The notes: a model not told the origin generated them from the sequence alone. A DNA stretch of 64,000 nt from Aggregatibacter actinomycetemcomitans DSM 8324 (GCF_000372365.1 NZ_AQUU01000001.1:62001-126000), one strand, 5' to 3'; counted from the first letter of the stretch, positions 18,271 through 30,158 are shown. A program made the numbers and translations.

Positions 18271-19690
18271 AAATGCAAAACTGGCGATCTTGGTAGCCAT
18301 ACCGTTGGTCACCTTTATTTTGCCGGCGCCGGAGGGACTTTCTCTGATCGCCTGGCGTTTACTTGGGGTTTATATCGCCACCATCGTCGGCTTGGTGTTA
18401 AAACCGTACAGCGAACCGGTAATCTTGCTGGCGGCGGTTGCGGTGTCCGGCGCGATTATCGGTAATACTAGCGGTGCAGCAGAATTTCTGAAAGCCGGCG
18501 ACATTCTCAACGGTTATAAATCAGGCACCACGTGGTTGATTTTTACTGCCTTCACATTAAGCTCCGCGTTCGTTATCACCGGTCTCGGTAAACGTATCGC
18601 TTATCACATGATCGGCGCCATGGGCAGCACCACATTGCGTTTGGGTTATGTGACCATGTTCCTGGATTTACTGCTCTCCCCTGCAACGCCGTCCAACACC
18701 GCGCGTTCAGGCGGGATTATTTTCCCTATCATTAACAGTGTGGCGGTGGCATTAGGTTCAGACCCGGAAAAAAGCCCGAAAAAAGCCGGTCGCTATTTGA
18801 TGATGAACGTGTACATGGTGGTAAAAACCACATCTTACATTTTCTTAACCGCTATGGCGCCGAACGCCCTCGCCCTTTCCTTAATGGCGCCGATTCTCGG
18901 CTTCAACATTGACTGGTTACACTGGTTCTTAGCCGCGTCCGTACCGGGCTTACTGTGCTTATTCGTGATTCCGTTAATCTGCTACTGGGTTTCCTCGCCG
19001 GAAATGAAAGAGGTGGATAACAAAGCCATCTCGAAAAAAGGCTTGGAAGAACTCGGCCCAATGTCATTCCGCGAAAAAGCGTTAATCGTGTTATTCGTCA
19101 TTGCCCTCTTCGGCTGGATTTTCTCCTCTGCGTTAAACGTCAACGCGACCATCGTAGCATTAATCGTGATGGTGTGTTGTATCGTGTTAAATATCGTATC
19201 CTGGGACGATATTTTAAAAAGCAAAGGCGGCTGGAATACCTTAATTTGGTACGGCGGTATCATCGGGATGTCCGGCTTGCTTGAAAAAGCCAAATTCTTC
19301 GACTGGTTAGCCGAATCCTTAAAATCCGTTTTACAATTTGAAGGACAAGGCACTTTAGCCCTTATTGTGATCTTAACCCTCAGCGTTGCCGTGCGTTATC
19401 TGTTCGCCTCCGGCGGTGCCTATGTCGCCGCCATGGTACCGGTATTCGCTACCGTCGGTCACGTTGCCGGTGCACCTACAGAATTATTGGCATTAGGCTT
19501 GTTATTTGCCAATTCCTACGGTGGTTCCGTCACGCACTACGGCGGCGGCCCGGGTCCGATTGCATTTGGAGCCGGCTATAACGACATCAAATCCTGGTGG
19601 ACCGCCGGCGCCATCATTGCCTTCGGCAGCTTAATCGTCCACTTAACTATCGGTATGGCGTGGTGGGAATTCCTGTTCAATTTAGCTTAG
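18257..19690 (+). CDS. citT: citrate/dicarboxylate antiporter, DASS family
   Basis: A 477-residue inner-membrane protein with about twelve hydrophobic segments, of the divalent-anion:sodium symporter family (ArsB/NhaD-like). Signature segments include LLSPATPSNTARSGGIIFP and the C-terminal ANSYGGSVTHYGGGPGPI. In fermentation CitT exchanges external citrate for internal succinate or acetate. It overlaps the end of citXG and is the last gene of the operon. Confidence 0.93.
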   Translation: MALSKNAKLAILVAIPLVTFILPAPEGLSLIAWRLLGVYIATIVGLVLKPYSEPVILLAAVAVSGAIIGNTSGAAEFLKAGDILNGYKSGTTWLIFTAFTLSSAFVITGLGKRIAYHMIGAMGSTTLRLGYVTMFLDLLLSPATPSNTARSGGIIFPIINSVAVALGSDPEKSPKKAGRYLMMNVYMVVKTTSYIFLTAMAPNALALSLMAPILGFNIDWLHWFLAASVPGLLCLFVIPLICYWVSSPEMKEVDNKAISKKGLEELGPMSFREKALIVLFVIALFGWIFSSALNVNATIVALIVMVCCIVLNIVSWDDILKSKGGWNTLIWYGGIIGMSGLLEKAKFFDWLAESLKSVLQFEGQGTLALIVILTLSVAVRYLFASGGAYVAAMVPVFATVGHVAGAPTELLALGLLFANSYGGSVTHYGGGPGPIAFGAGYNDIKSWWTAGAIIAFGSLIVHLTIGMAWWEFLFNLA

Positions 19691-19782
19691 TTGTAAGAAA
19701 AATATAGAATAACTAAAATGATTCTATCTTCACTTACTAACCGCTAAATATCGTTTAATACAGATAAATTTAAGGAGTATAT

Positions 19783-19950
19783 ATGGAAATGTTACAGCTT
19801 TTTTTATATTTGATTGCGGCTTATTTAATTTTTTCTAAGCCCAAAGGAGAAAAAATAGCCTATAGGATTACATGCGTAGTCGTATTAAGTGCATTTTTTG
19901 TATTCTTTATGGCGACGAAAACAATGATTCTTCCGGGTGTTACCTATTGA
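19783..19950 (+). CDS. small membrane protein next to a DsbB-like gene (DUF5993-like)
   Basis: A 55-residue reading frame (begins MEMLQLFLYL, ends LPGVTY) with two hydrophobic segments, about residues 3-17 and 29-46, joined by a short basic stretch (KPKGEK). TAAGGAG at 19772-19778 gives a strong ribosome-binding site. It ends 18 bp before the DsbB-like gene, which has the same kind of binding site, so the two form a unit. Size, topology and neighbour recall the DUF5993 family; this is from memory. Function unknown. Confidence 0.7.
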   Translation: MEMLQLFLYLIAAYLIFSKPKGEKIAYRITCVVVLSAFFVFFMATKTMILPGVTY

Positions 19951-19968
19951 TTGAGTAAGGAGCAAAAC

Positions 19969-21468
19969 ATGAATGAAAAAATATTCAATGGAATACTAAG
20001 CTTATCTGCGCTTTCTATTGCAACGGTCTTGGGTGTTGCCTCTTTTTATCTGGGCTTTATTGATAAAGAGTCCCCCTGTATTCTTTGCTGGGCTCACCGT
20101 ATGCTAATGTTCGCTGAAGTAATGTTTACTTTCCTAATAATACGATATGGACCAAAACCTAAATATATCGGCTGGGTAATATTTATCGCGGTATTTGGTA
20201 TATTTGCCGGCTTTAGACATTCCTCCGGCAGCTTTGCATGGGATATTCATCAAGGTTGGTGGGCTGAAATTTTAGGTGCTCATACTTATAGCTGGCCAAT
20301 GGTAATCCATGCTGTAGTTCTCATTTTTGTCGCCTTAATTTTTTGTTTTACTAAAGATATTTACAACTTTGTTAGTCAATCTCATAAACAATTGAACATA
20401 TTAAGTAAAACATGTATGGCTATATTCATGATTGTCATCTGTGGCAATATGGTTCAGGCATTCATAAGTACAGGACTTCCTCCGAATATGGGAGTTAGTA
20501 ATCCTGCAAGATTATCGTTTAATTCCGATTATTGGTACTGGACTACTGAAAGCTGGAAACGTCTTAGCAGACCGACATCATTACGCAATACTTGGCATGT
20601 AGAAGCACCGGATTTGCCAAGTCAACCAACAACCGCTATGCAATTTACGACTGATGCAAGACAAGCTCCATTGTCTTCTACCGGAAAATTAGTGATTCAA
20701 AAACAAGAAGCCATAACCATACCACTAAACGCCCCTGCAACAGATATTGCTTATAACGGAAAGGATAAATACTTTATTTCCACCGAAAAATGGGGATTAT
20801 ACTTACTTAATGATACATTAAGTGAAATTCAACGCTTTTCCGTGTTAGATCATTTAAACGGAGCTAATGGACGTATTCCGGTAGGCAGTGCATTCTTCAA
20901 TGAAGATGAGTTTGGCGTACTAGGGTGGAACAAAATTTTTGTATTCTTTAAAGAAGATGCAAATCGTACTGCAAAAGAAAACTACCCGAGTTTTATAGAA
21001 GGCCTAAATAATTATGTTGTAACTGCCCGTGGTGCTTATAACACTGTACGCTCGCGCCTATTTCACGTTCTATCAATGGCTTACTTACCGGAAAACAATA
21101 GCATCTATACAGCTACTGTACCGAATTCCAAAAATCAGAAGCTCATAATTTCCCGCTTCGATAAAAGTGACAATATTCTTTCTGAGGAATTCACCCCGAA
21201 AGTAAAAAAGGGAATAGCGCTAACAGAAGGAAAAAGTATAGGTGATTATTACATCACAGGATTAACTGCCTATAATGGAAATCTATACGCAGTAAGCAAG
21301 CAATTTTCTCAAGTGTTAGAAATAAATCCAATCACAAGAGAAATCACTCATGTTTATGAATTTAATGGTATTGAAAACCCTCAGGGGATTACTTTCAAGC
21401 ATGGTGTAATGCAAATTCTTAGCTATGAAAAAGGCAAAAATTTACTTTATTCTCTAACTGAAGAATAA
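19969..21468 (+). CDS. DsbB-like membrane protein with a large C-terminal extracytoplasmic domain
   Basis: A 499-residue protein starting at ATG 19969 (TAAGGAG at 19956-19962; a TTG at 19951 is in frame but less likely). Residues 8-31, 43-60, 67-82, 110-127 and 147-165 are hydrophobic. The first loop holds C37-I-L-C40, the catalytic pair position of DsbB. The second loop (about 83-109) has no cysteine; the other cysteines (C126, C149, C158) lie in or next to membrane segments. Residues from about 170 form a roughly 330-residue soluble region with repeating strand-like units (TDIAYNGKDKYFIST, MAYLPENNSIYTA, GLTAYNGNLYAVS), suggestive of a beta-propeller. The region is clearly more AT-rich than citT. 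Likely a thiol oxidoreductase; exact role unknown. Confidence 0.72.
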   Translation: MNEKIFNGILSLSALSIATVLGVASFYLGFIDKESPCILCWAHRMLMFAEVMFTFLIIRYGPKPKYIGWVIFIAVFGIFAGFRHSSGSFAWDIHQGWWAEILGAHTYSWPMVIHAVVLIFVALIFCFTKDIYNFVSQSHKQLNILSKTCMAIFMIVICGNMVQAFISTGLPPNMGVSNPARLSFNSDYWYWTTESWKRLSRPTSLRNTWHVEAPDLPSQPTTAMQFTTDARQAPLSSTGKLVIQKQEAITIPLNAPATDIAYNGKDKYFISTEKWGLYLLNDTLSEIQRFSVLDHLNGANGRIPVGSAFFNEDEFGVLGWNKIFVFFKEDANRTAKENYPSFIEGLNNYVVTARGAYNTVRSRLFHVLSMAYLPENNSIYTATVPNSKNQKLIISRFDKSDNILSEEFTPKVKKGIALTEGKSIGDYYITGLTAYNGNLYAVSKQFSQVLEINPITREITHVYEFNGIENPQGITFKHGVMQILSYEKGKNLLYSLTEE

Positions 21469-21504
21469 ATAGCAACTCACATTATAAAATCGCTGAACAA
21501 GGAT

Positions 21505-21542
21505 AAAAAACGGTGCAGACCTTGATGATCTGCACCGTTTTT
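21505..21542. terminator. terminator after the DsbB-like gene
   Basis: CGGTGCAGA (21511-21519) pairs with TCTGCACCG (21529-21537), flanked by an A-run and a T-run, so it works in both directions. It also lies just past the 3' end of tRNA-Leu on the opposite strand. Confidence 0.9.
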
Positions 21543-21546
21543 GATT

Positions 21547-21633
21547 TGGTGTCCGCGACAGGACTTGAACCTGCACACCGATTAAGGCATTAGGACCTGA
21601 ACCTAACGTGTCTACCAATTCCACCACACGGAC
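21547..21633 (-). tRNA. tRNA-Leu (anticodon CAG)
   Basis: An 87-nt class II tRNA with CCA encoded. The minus strand begins GTCCGTGTGGTGGAATTGG and ends CGCGGACACCA, giving a 7-bp acceptor stem. The anticodon loop TTCAGGT between TTAGG and CCTAA has anticodon CAG. A long variable arm and the T-arm GTTCAAGTC are present. Confidence 0.95.
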
Positions 21634-21732
21634 ATAAGATTCTGCGATAACGCATTAAAACGTCGCCGATTATACAAAAATAAAAACCGTTAATCAAAAA
21701 ACACATGAAATTTTTACCGCACTTTTTGTTTT

Positions 21733-22764
21733 TTAATTTCCTTTAAATCGATATTCCGTCCATTGGTAATATTCTTCGCCTGCTTTTACAATGCCGCCGT
21801 AATTTTGCCATTCGGGGTGATTTGGGGTATCGGGAAGGCATTGGGTTTCCAGGGCGATGCCGTGGTAGTCGGCATATTGAGCACCCTCACGGGTCGGCGT
21901 GCCGGCGAGGAAGTTGCCGGTGTAAACCTGTAAGGCGGCTTGTGAAGTCAGCACTTCCAGGCTTAAATCGCCGTTTGGAGAGGTGAGCAGAACACAAGGT
22001 TTTTGCCAGGCTTTATTCACAATAAAAGAATGGTCGTAGCCTTTGGCAGCAAGCTGTTCTCCTTGCAAAAAATCCTGTTTAATTGGCTTGGCTATGCGGA
22101 AATCAAAGCCGGTGCCGACAACATGTTTGAGCGGCGAGTTAGGAATGCCTTCGCTATCCACCGGTAAATAAAAATCGGCGTTGAGGCGCAAGCTATGGTT
22201 GCGCACATCTGCGCCCTGCATCGCATTTTCTAAATTGAAATAGGCGTGATTGGTTAAATTCAGTGCGGTATCCTGATCGCTTTGGGCGGCATATTCGATT
22301 TTAACCGCATTATCTTCCGTCAAGGTGTAAGTTACCGTCGCCTTCACATTGCCGGGGAAACCTTGATCGCCGTCGGCGGAATACAATGAAAAACACACAA
22401 AATTTTCACCGCACTTTTCCAACGTCCAACGGCGTTTATCGAAACCGTTTCCGCCGTGCAGTTGGTGTTTGCCTTGGTTGGCGGTTAAGCGCACAACTTT
22501 GCCATTCAACGGAAATTGCGCGTTGGCGATACGATTGGCATAGCGTCCTACGCTCACGCCTAAGTAGGCTTGTTGAACGGGATAATCTTCCAATTTGCAG
22601 CCCAACAGCACTTCACGCAATTCGCCGTTGACCGGCAGACAACAAGAGATCCAAGTCGCACCCCAGTCGGTAAATTGCACGCGCATACCTTGTGCGTTTT
22701 GCAAGATAAACAGGTTAAACGGCAAGCCGTCCGGTGCAGTGCTTTGTGCACGTTGTTCTAGCAT
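21733..22764 (-). CDS. galM: galactose mutarotase (aldose 1-epimerase)
   Basis: A 343-residue enzyme interconverting alpha and beta galactose before GalK. Catalytic-region motifs are [10 protein letters not shown] (histidine) and ALETQCLPD (glutamate). The start at 22764 (MLEQRAQS) is 7 bases after AAGGAG; the upstream ATGs are too close to it. The start overlaps the end of galK by 7 bp. It is the last gene of galT-galK-galM. Confidence 0.95.
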   Translation of the reverse strand: MLEQRAQSTAPDGLPFNLFILQNAQGMRVQFTDWGATWISCCLPVNGELREVLLGCKLEDYPVQQAYLGVSVGRYANRIANAQFPLNGKVVRLTANQGKHQLHGGNGFDKRRWTLEKCGENFVCFSLYSADGDQGFPGNVKATVTYTLTEDNAVKIEYAAQSDQDTALNLTNHAYFNLENAMQGADVRNHSLRLNADFYLPVDSEGIPNSPLKHVVGTGFDFRIAKPIKQDFLQGEQLAAKGYDHSFIVNKAWQKPCVLLTSPNGDLSLEVLTSQAALQVYTGNFLAGTPTREGAQYADYHGIALETQCLPDTPNHPEWQNYGGIVKAGEEYYQWTEYRFKGN

Positions 22765-23912
22765 ACGCATACTCCTTGTGAAGCGGTGCAAACGTAGAAA
22801 TCTTCTTTCAAGCCCGTTTGTTTTTCATAATTCTCCGCAATGATTTTGCGCACCGCGTCCACTTTGTCATGGGGCGCAAGGGCGACAATACAACCGCCGA
22901 AACCGCCGCCGGTCATGCGTGCGCCGCCATTTTTGCCGATGACCAATTGTGCCAATTCCACCAGATAATCAATTTGCGGCACGGTGATTTCGAAATCGTC
23001 GCGCATGGAATCATGTGACTGCCCCATTAACTCGCCGAGACGGGTTAAATCATTACGCTTCAAGGCTTCCACCGCATCCAGCACCCGCTGATTTTCCGTC
23101 ACAACGTGTCTGGCGCGTTTGGCTGCCAGCGGATAAAGTGCGGTCAATTCTGCCTCTCTTTCCTTAAATTGAGCGACGGAAACATCACGCAGGGCTTTCA
23201 CGCCGAAAAACGCCGCCGCGCATTCACATTGCTGACGACGAGTATTGTATTCGCCCGTCACCAAATCGTGCGGCACATTGGAGTTCACGATAATCACTGC
23301 CACATCGTGCGGCACGGGTGTCGGCAGGGTTTCCAGACTACGGCAGTCAATCATCAACAGATGATCCTGTTGCCCGAGGGCGGAAATCAGCTGATCCATA
23401 TTGCCGCAGTTGGCACCGACAAATTTGTTTTCCGCTTGTTGGCCGATGAGCGCAAGCTCCGTATGGCTTAAAGGCAAATCGCCCAGTTGCTGACAGAACT
23501 TTCCTGTTGCCACCTCAAGCGCTGCCGATGAGCTCAAGCCCGAAGAATGCGGCACGTTGCCGGAAATCACCAAATCCGCGCCCTGTTTGAAATTCGGGCA
23601 ACGCTCCTGAATAAATTTCACTACTCCACGCACATAATTCGCCCATTTTTGTTCACTTTGAGGGAGCTGGCCATCAAGGGAAAATTCATCGGATAAATCC
23701 AAATCCGCGGCATAGACGTTCCAAATATGGTCGCTGCGTTTCGCCCCGGCAATCGCCGTGCCGTAGTTAATGGCGCAAGGCATCACGAAACCGTCGTTGT
23801 AGTCGGTATGTTCACCGATGATATTGACACGCCCGGGCGCATAAACGGTGAGTTCAGACTGCTTATGGTGTTTTTGGGTGAAAATGTATTGAGATTTTTC
23901 AATTGGGAGCAT
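22758..23912 (-). CDS. galK: galactokinase
   Basis: A 384-residue GHMP-family kinase that makes galactose-1-phosphate from galactose and ATP. It has the galactokinase signature [15 protein letters not shown] near residue 27, the ATP loop [13 protein letters not shown] near residue 121, and GGGFGGC near the C-terminus. Length fits (E. coli 382). AAGGA precedes the start. It lies between galT and galM; an uptake word is inside. Confidence 0.97.
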   Translation of the reverse strand: MLPIEKSQYIFTQKHHKQSELTVYAPGRVNIIGEHTDYNDGFVMPCAINYGTAIAGAKRSDHIWNVYAADLDLSDEFSLDGQLPQSEQKWANYVRGVVKFIQERCPNFKQGADLVISGNVPHSSGLSSSAALEVATGKFCQQLGDLPLSHTELALIGQQAENKFVGANCGNMDQLISALGQQDHLLMIDCRSLETLPTPVPHDVAVIIVNSNVPHDLVTGEYNTRRQQCECAAAFFGVKALRDVSVAQFKEREAELTALYPLAAKRARHVVTENQRVLDAVEALKRNDLTRLGELMGQSHDSMRDDFEITVPQIDYLVELAQLVIGKNGGARMTGGGFGGCIVALAPHDKVDAVRKIIAENYEKQTGLKEDFYVCTASQGVCVC

Positions 23913-23942
23913 AAATATATCCTTTTGAATTTTCGTGAATTT

Positions 23943-23958
23943 GGCTTTAAGCCTGTCC
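23943..23958. repeat. short hairpin repeat between galK and galT
   Basis: GGCTTTAAGCCTGTCC is 15 of 16 identical to 2823-2838 in the iscX-metG gap. It suggests a small dispersed hairpin family; only two clear copies are in the window. Confidence 0.4.
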
Positions 23959-23978
23959 CTACAAAACGATGTGAAATT

Positions 23979-25076
<1,098 letters not shown>

Positions 25077-25106
25077 TCATACCATACCATATTTAACGAA
25101 ATAAAC

Positions 25107-25122
25107 TGTTAGCGGGATCACA
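25107..25122 (-). promoter_or_regulatory. CRP-like site for galT
   Basis: On the minus strand it reads TGTGA-TCCCGC-TAACA, matching the CRP core TGTGA-N6-TCACA at nine of ten positions. Its centre is about 41 bp upstream of the start point expected from the -10 TATGGT at 25086-25081, the class II CRP position. Confidence 0.6.
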
Positions 25123-25201
25123 AAAATACATTTCGCCCATGCTTTATCGTAAAAACACGTCAGAAAACGGAAAATTTTGTGACGAACCCGGCAATTTTTA
25201 A

Positions 25202-25215
25202 AGTAAGCGTTTTCA
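25202..25215. promoter_or_regulatory. second Gal-operator-like site, upstream of galS
   Basis: AGTAAGCGTTTTCA matches the operator core GTAANCGNTTNCA, 59 bp before the galS start. It suggests autoregulation of galS or looping with 25052-25067, about 150 bp away. Confidence 0.6.
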
Positions 25216-25273
25216 AAAAGAAAAATTTAGGATTATGATTTGCCTAATTTTAACGACATAATAAAGGTATTCC

Positions 25274-26287
25274 ATGGTCACAATTCGAGATGTCGCCAAC
25301 CAAGCCGGCGTATCTGTCGCAACGGTTTCCAGAGTATTAAACAATCATCCTTCAACGAAGGACAAGACCCGCCATTTAGTGTTAAATGCCATTGAGCAAT
25401 TAGGCTATCGCCCTAACGCCAACGCGCAGGCATTGGCTTCGCAAAGTTCTGATACTCTTGGCGTGGTGGTCACCGATGTCACGGATTCGTTTTTCGCCAT
25501 TTTGGTTAAAGCGGTAGATCATGTGGCAATGGAGCACGGCAAAAATATTTTGATCGGCATGGGATACCATCAGGCGGAAAAAGAACGTGATGCAATCGAT
25601 ACCCTGTTACGAAAACGTTGCAATTGTTTGGTGGTGCATTCTAAAGCTTTGGATGATCAAACCCTGGCGGAATACTTGGATTCAGTTCCCGGCATGGTGA
25701 TTATCAATCGCTGCATTAAAGGTTATGAATCCCGCTGCGTCAGCCTGGACAATCGAAAAGGCACTTTTATCGCCACCAACACCCTGATTCAAGCCGGTCA
25801 TCGACATATCGGTTACATCGGCTCCAATCATAAAATTAACGATGAAACAGAACGTAAACAAGGTTATTTGAATGCGCTGACCGAACACCATATTCCTATA
25901 GTAGAAAACGCCATTGTGCATAATTCACCGGATTTTGAAGGCGGGGAAGAAGCCATGATTAACCTCTTGAGTTATAACGACAATCTCACGGCAGTGGTGG
26001 CGTATAACGATTCCATGGCGGCGGGCGCGTTATCCGTCTTAAATGAAAACAATATCAAAGTGCCGAAGCAATTTTCCATTATCGGCTTTGACGATATGCC
26101 TATCGCCCGCTATTTGGTACCGAAATTAACTACTATTCGCTATCCCATTGATCTCATGGCGAATTATGCAGCAAAACTGGCACTAGGTCTGGTGGATATG
26201 GACATTTGCCTGCCCATTAACCCCCAATTCAATCCGACCTTGGTTCAACGTTTTTCCGTCGAAAATATACATCACACGGGAGAATAA
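25274..26287 (+). CDS. galS: LacI-family galactose regulator GalS
   Basis: A 337-residue repressor. The N-terminal helix-turn-helix is [22 protein letters not shown]-like (residues 3-24), and the rest is a periplasmic-binding-protein-type sugar domain ending with [12 protein letters not shown]. Its position between galTKM and mglBAC and the nearby operators identify it as the galactose isorepressor (GalS rather than GalR by synteny with H. influenzae). The start is ATG 25274. Confidence 0.92.
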   Translation: MVTIRDVANQAGVSVATVSRVLNNHPSTKDKTRHLVLNAIEQLGYRPNANAQALASQSSDTLGVVVTDVTDSFFAILVKAVDHVAMEHGKNILIGMGYHQAEKERDAIDTLLRKRCNCLVVHSKALDDQTLAEYLDSVPGMVIINRCIKGYESRCVSLDNRKGTFIATNTLIQAGHRHIGYIGSNHKINDETERKQGYLNALTEHHIPIVENAIVHNSPDFEGGEEAMINLLSYNDNLTAVVAYNDSMAAGALSVLNENNIKVPKQFSIIGFDDMPIARYLVPKLTTIRYPIDLMANYAAKLALGLVDMDICLPINPQFNPTLVQRFSVENIHHTGE

Positions 26288-26319
26288 CGCTAAATTTTAA
26301 CTATTTTTTACATTAAAGA

Positions 26320-26335
26320 TGTAATCGTTTTCATA
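26320..26335. promoter_or_regulatory. Gal repressor operator of mglBAC
   Basis: TGTAATCGTTTTCATA, identical (inverted) to the galT operator at 25052-25067. It directly abuts the CRP site and lies about 60 bp upstream of the expected mglB start point. Confidence 0.82.
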
Positions 26336-26356
26336 AATGTGAATATGATCACAGTC
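26335..26356 (+). promoter_or_regulatory. CRP site of mglBAC
   Basis: Contains TGTGA (26338-26342), six bases, and TCACA (26349-26353), a perfect CRP core with AAA on the left. A -10-like TATGCT is at 26375-26380, which puts the site centre near -41, the class II activation position. Confidence 0.82.
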
Positions 26357-26501
26357 TTGAAACATAAAAACCTGTATGCTACGTCCAATTACCTGAGTAC
26401 CGATTGCAGTGTAAAAAGGTAAGAATTGATAATAATTCCTTAAAAATTATCATGTTAAATACCTCTTCCAATTTTAAAACAGTCAATGGAGAACATCTAG
26501 T

Positions 26502-27494
26502 ATGAAAAAAACAGTATTAAGTGCGGTGGTTTTCTCGATAGTTTTTGGTATCGGCATCAGTACAACACAAGCAGAAACCCGTATCGGTGTAACCATTTAC
26601 AAATATGATGACAATTTCATGTCTTTAATGCGTAAAGAAATTCAAAAAAATGCAGAACAATTACAAAACGTAAAACTGCTGATGAATGATTCTCAAAACG
26701 CACAATCTATCCAAAACGACCAGGTGGACGTATTACTTTCCAAAGGTGTGAAAGCGCTTGCCATTAACTTGGTTGACCCTTCCGCCGCACCGACAATTAT
26801 CGGCAAAGCCAAACCGGATAATATCCCGGTGGTGTTCTTCAACAAAGATCCGGGTGCAAAAGTCATTGGCAGCTATGAAAACGCTTATTATGTAGGTACG
26901 GATCCGAAAGAATCCGGTTTAATCCAAGGGGATTTAATCGCTAAACAATGGAAAGCCATGCCGGCATTAGACTTAAATAAAGACGGCAAAATCCAATATG
27001 TGTTATTAAAAGGCGAACCGGGCCACCCTGATGCGGAAGCACGTACCAAGTATGTGATTGAGCAACTAAACGCGCAAGGCATTCCAACGGAACAACTCTT
27101 TATCGACACCGGGATGTGGGATGCGGCACTGGCAAAAGACAAAATGGATGCGTGGTTATCCAGCTCTAAAGCCAATGACATTGAAGTCATTATTTCCAAC
27201 AACGACGGCATGGCGATGGGCGCATTGGAAGCAACCAAAGCACACGGCAAAAAATTACCGATTTTCGGGGTAGATGCGTTGCCTGAAGTATTACAACTCA
27301 TCAAGAAAGGCGACATTGCAGGTACCGTATTGAATGACGGCGCGACTCAAGGTAAAGCGATTGTGGATTTATCCAACAACCTGGCAAACGGCAAACCGGC
27401 TACCGAAGGCACCAAATGGGAGCTTAAAGATCGCGTTGTGCGCATTCCTTATGTTGGCGTAGATAAAGACAACTTGTCTCAATTCTTAAAATAA
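26502..27494 (+). CDS. mglB: galactose/glucose-binding periplasmic protein
   Basis: A 330-residue periplasmic receptor for the Mgl ABC importer. A signal peptide of about 24 residues ([10 protein letters not shown]..., cleavage near TQAET) precedes a two-lobe sugar-binding fold; [11 protein letters not shown] and VDALPE are characteristic ligand-site segments, and DLNKDGKIQ is the calcium-binding loop. GGAG precedes ATG 26502. First gene of mglBAC, behind a CRP and a Gal operator. Confidence 0.97.
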   Translation: MKKTVLSAVVFSIVFGIGISTTQAETRIGVTIYKYDDNFMSLMRKEIQKNAEQLQNVKLLMNDSQNAQSIQNDQVDVLLSKGVKALAINLVDPSAAPTIIGKAKPDNIPVVFFNKDPGAKVIGSYENAYYVGTDPKESGLIQGDLIAKQWKAMPALDLNKDGKIQYVLLKGEPGHPDAEARTKYVIEQLNAQGIPTEQLFIDTGMWDAALAKDKMDAWLSSSKANDIEVIISNNDGMAMGALEATKAHGKKLPIFGVDALPEVLQLIKKGDIAGTVLNDGATQGKAIVDLSNNLANGKPATEGTKWELKDRVVRIPYVGVDKDNLSQFLK

Positions 27495-27568
27495 ATCATT
27501 TGTTTTAAATTCAGAGGGGAAGGCATAGACACTGATGAAGTCTCTTCCCCTTTTTTGTGAGGTTGGAT

Positions 27569-29107
27569 ATGACAGAACAAAATCAAAGTCCAAGCGGAAA
27601 CCAAAGTCAAAGCGGTGAAGTGCTGCTTACGATGAAGGATGTCAGTAAATCCTTTCCGGGCGTAAAAGCCTTAGATCAGGCGAATCTGACCGTCCGTTCA
27701 CATTCTGTACACGCATTGATGGGGGAAAACGGTGCGGGTAAATCCACACTGCTAAAATGTTTATTTGGTATTTATGCTAAAGATGAAGGCGATATTTTAT
27801 TTTTAGGCAAGCCCGTTAACTTTAAAACCTCAAAAGAAGCCCTGGAAAACGGCATTTCCATGGTGCACCAGGAATTGAATCTGGTGCGTCAGACCAGCGT
27901 AATGGATAACCTGTGGCTCGGACGTTATCCGCTGAAAGGACCGTTTGTGGATCACGCCAAAATCTATCGTGATACCAAAGCCATTTTTGACGAGTTGGAT
28001 ATTGATATTGATCCGAAAGAAAAAGTGGCGAAACTTTCCGTTTCTCAAATGCAGATGATCGAAATTGCGAAAGCGTTTTCTTATAACGCCAAAATCGTGA
28101 TTATGGATGAACCGACATCCTCCCTTTCCGAAAAAGAAGTGGAACATCTGTTTAAAATCATTCAAAAACTCAAAGATCGCGGTTGCGGCATTATTTATAT
28201 TTCCCACAAAATGGATGAAATCTTGAAAATTTGCGACGAAATCACCATTTTACGCGATGGCAAATGGATTAACACCGTGCCGGTGAAAGGTTCCACCATG
28301 GAACAAATTGTTTCCATGATGGTGGGTCGTGAGCTGACCCAACGCTTCCCGGAAAAAACCAATACGCCGAAAGAAGTGATTTTAACGGTAGAAAATCTGA
28401 CCGCACTTAATCAACCGTCCATTCAGGACGTGTCATTCGATTTGCGCAAAGGTGAAATTTTAGGTATCGCCGGCTTGGTCGGAGCAAAACGTACGGATGT
28501 GGTGGAAGCCATTTTCGGCGTGCGTGAACTGAAAAGCGGCACCATTACCTTGCACGGAAAAACAGTGAAAAATCACACCGCACTTGAAGCCATCAATAAC
28601 GGCTTTGCGCTGGTGACCGAAGAACGCCGCTCCACCGGGATTTATTCCAATTTAAGCATTGAATTCAATTCTTTGATTTCCAATATGAAATCCTATCTCA
28701 CCTCCTGGAAATTACTGAGCAACAAAAAAATGCGCAGCGACACCCAATGGGTGATTGATTCCATGAACGTGAAAACACCGTCCCACAAAACCACGATCGG
28801 TTCCCTTTCCGGCGGTAACCAACAAAAAGTGATTATCGGACGCTGGTTACTTACCCAACCGGAAATTCTCATGCTGGACGAACCGACCCGTGGTATCGAC
28901 ATCGGTGCGAAATTTGAAATTTACCAACTCATTCAGGAACTCGCCAAAAAAGACAAAGGCATCATTATGATTTCTTCCGAAATGCCTGAATTGCTTGGGG
29001 TCACCGACCGAATTTTGGTGATGAGTAACGGTAAAGTCGCCGGTATTGTGGAAACCGCGAACACCTCACAAGAAGAAATTTTGCAACTTGCGGCAAAATA
29101 TTTATAA
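27569..29107 (+). CDS. mglA: galactose ABC importer ATPase MglA
   Basis: A 512-residue protein with two tandem ABC domains. The first has a full Walker A (GENGAGKST) and LSVSQMQM; the second has a degenerate Walker A (GLVGAKRTD) but intact LSGGNQQK and LDEPTRGID, the usual pattern of the RbsA/MglA class. I chose ATG 27569 over an upstream in-frame GTG (27557) because AGG sits 7 bases before it. Two uptake-like words lie in the middle of the gene. Confidence 0.96.
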   Translation: MTEQNQSPSGNQSQSGEVLLTMKDVSKSFPGVKALDQANLTVRSHSVHALMGENGAGKSTLLKCLFGIYAKDEGDILFLGKPVNFKTSKEALENGISMVHQELNLVRQTSVMDNLWLGRYPLKGPFVDHAKIYRDTKAIFDELDIDIDPKEKVAKLSVSQMQMIEIAKAFSYNAKIVIMDEPTSSLSEKEVEHLFKIIQKLKDRGCGIIYISHKMDEILKICDEITILRDGKWINTVPVKGSTMEQIVSMMVGRELTQRFPEKTNTPKEVILTVENLTALNQPSIQDVSFDLRKGEILGIAGLVGAKRTDVVEAIFGVRELKSGTITLHGKTVKNHTALEAINNGFALVTEERRSTGIYSNLSIEFNSLISNMKSYLTSWKLLSNKKMRSDTQWVIDSMNVKTPSHKTTIGSLSGGNQQKVIIGRWLLTQPEILMLDEPTRGIDIGAKFEIYQLIQELAKKDKGIIMISSEMPELLGVTDRILVMSNGKVAGIVETANTSQEEILQLAAKYL

Positions 29108-29125
29108 ATAGGAAAGGAATACATT

Positions 29126-30136
29126 ATGAGTGCTTTAGAAAAAAATAAATCCTTTGATTTTCTGAAACAGAATGCGATTTATTTTGTGTTATTGATTTTA
29201 CTTGGCATCATCATCGCACAGGATCCGTCATTTCTTAACTTAATGAACTTCAGTAACATTCTTACCCAATCTTCCGTGCGTTTAATCATCGCCCTTGGGG
29301 TTGCCGGCTTACTGGTGACACAAGGCACCGACTTATCCGCTGGTCGTCAGGTTGGTTTGGCGGCGGTGATTTCCGCCACTATGTTGCAATCCATGGAAAA
29401 CATAAACCGCGTGTTCCCGGATTTGGGCGAAATTCCGATTCCGGTAGTCATTCTTGCGGTCTGTGCCGTGGGTGCGGTTATCGGTTTGGTCAACGGCTTA
29501 GTTATCGCTTATCTGAACGTGACACCATTTATCGCCACCATGGGCACCATGATCATCGTGTACGGTTTCAACTCCCTCTATTACGATACCGTGGGCGGTT
29601 CCCCGATTGCCGGTTTCAGCGAAAACTTCTCCACCTTCGCTCAAGGTTTCTTCCGCATCGGCTCATTTAAACTTTCCTACATCACCATTTACGCCGCCAT
29701 TTGTGCCTTCCTGGTGTGGGTCATGTGGAATAAAACCCGCTTCGGAAAAAACATCTTCGCCATTGGTGGCAACCCGGAAGCGGCAAAAGTGTCCGGTGTT
29801 AATGTAGCGCGTAACCTCGTGGTAATCTACATCATCGCCGGGATGTTCTACGCCTTCGGCGGTATGTTGGAGGCCGGTCGTATCGGCAGTGCGACCAATA
29901 ACCTCGGCTTCATGTACGAATTAGACGCCATCGCAGCCTGCGTAGTGGGCGGCGTCTCCTTCGCCGGCGGTGTGGGTACGGTTATCGGCGTTATCACCGG
30001 GGTGATTATCTTCACCGTCATCAACTACGGCTTAACCTACATCGGCGTCAACCCTTACTGGCAATACATCATCAAAGGTAGCATCATCATCCTTGCCGTT
30101 GCCATCGACTCCTTGAAATACGCGAAGAAAAAATAA
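29126..30136 (+). CDS. mglC: galactose ABC importer permease MglC
   Basis: A 336-residue inner-membrane protein with about ten hydrophobic segments, of the ribose/galactose permease family; ANYGLTYIGVNPYWQ-like C-terminus and the GTDLSAGRQVGL segment are typical. It starts 18 bp after mglA with AGGAA in front. Last gene of mglBAC, followed by an uptake-word hairpin that is convergent with arcB. Confidence 0.96.
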   Translation: MSALEKNKSFDFLKQNAIYFVLLILLGIIIAQDPSFLNLMNFSNILTQSSVRLIIALGVAGLLVTQGTDLSAGRQVGLAAVISATMLQSMENINRVFPDLGEIPIPVVILAVCAVGAVIGLVNGLVIAYLNVTPFIATMGTMIIVYGFNSLYYDTVGGSPIAGFSENFSTFAQGFFRIGSFKLSYITIYAAICAFLVWVMWNKTRFGKNIFAIGGNPEAAKVSGVNVARNLVVIYIIAGMFYAFGGMLEAGRIGSATNNLGFMYELDAIAACVVGGVSFAGGVGTVIGVITGVIIFTVINYGLTYIGVNPYWQYIIKGSIIILAVAIDSLKYAKKK

Positions 30137-30158
30137 TTTTCTACAGAAAAACGCCATA

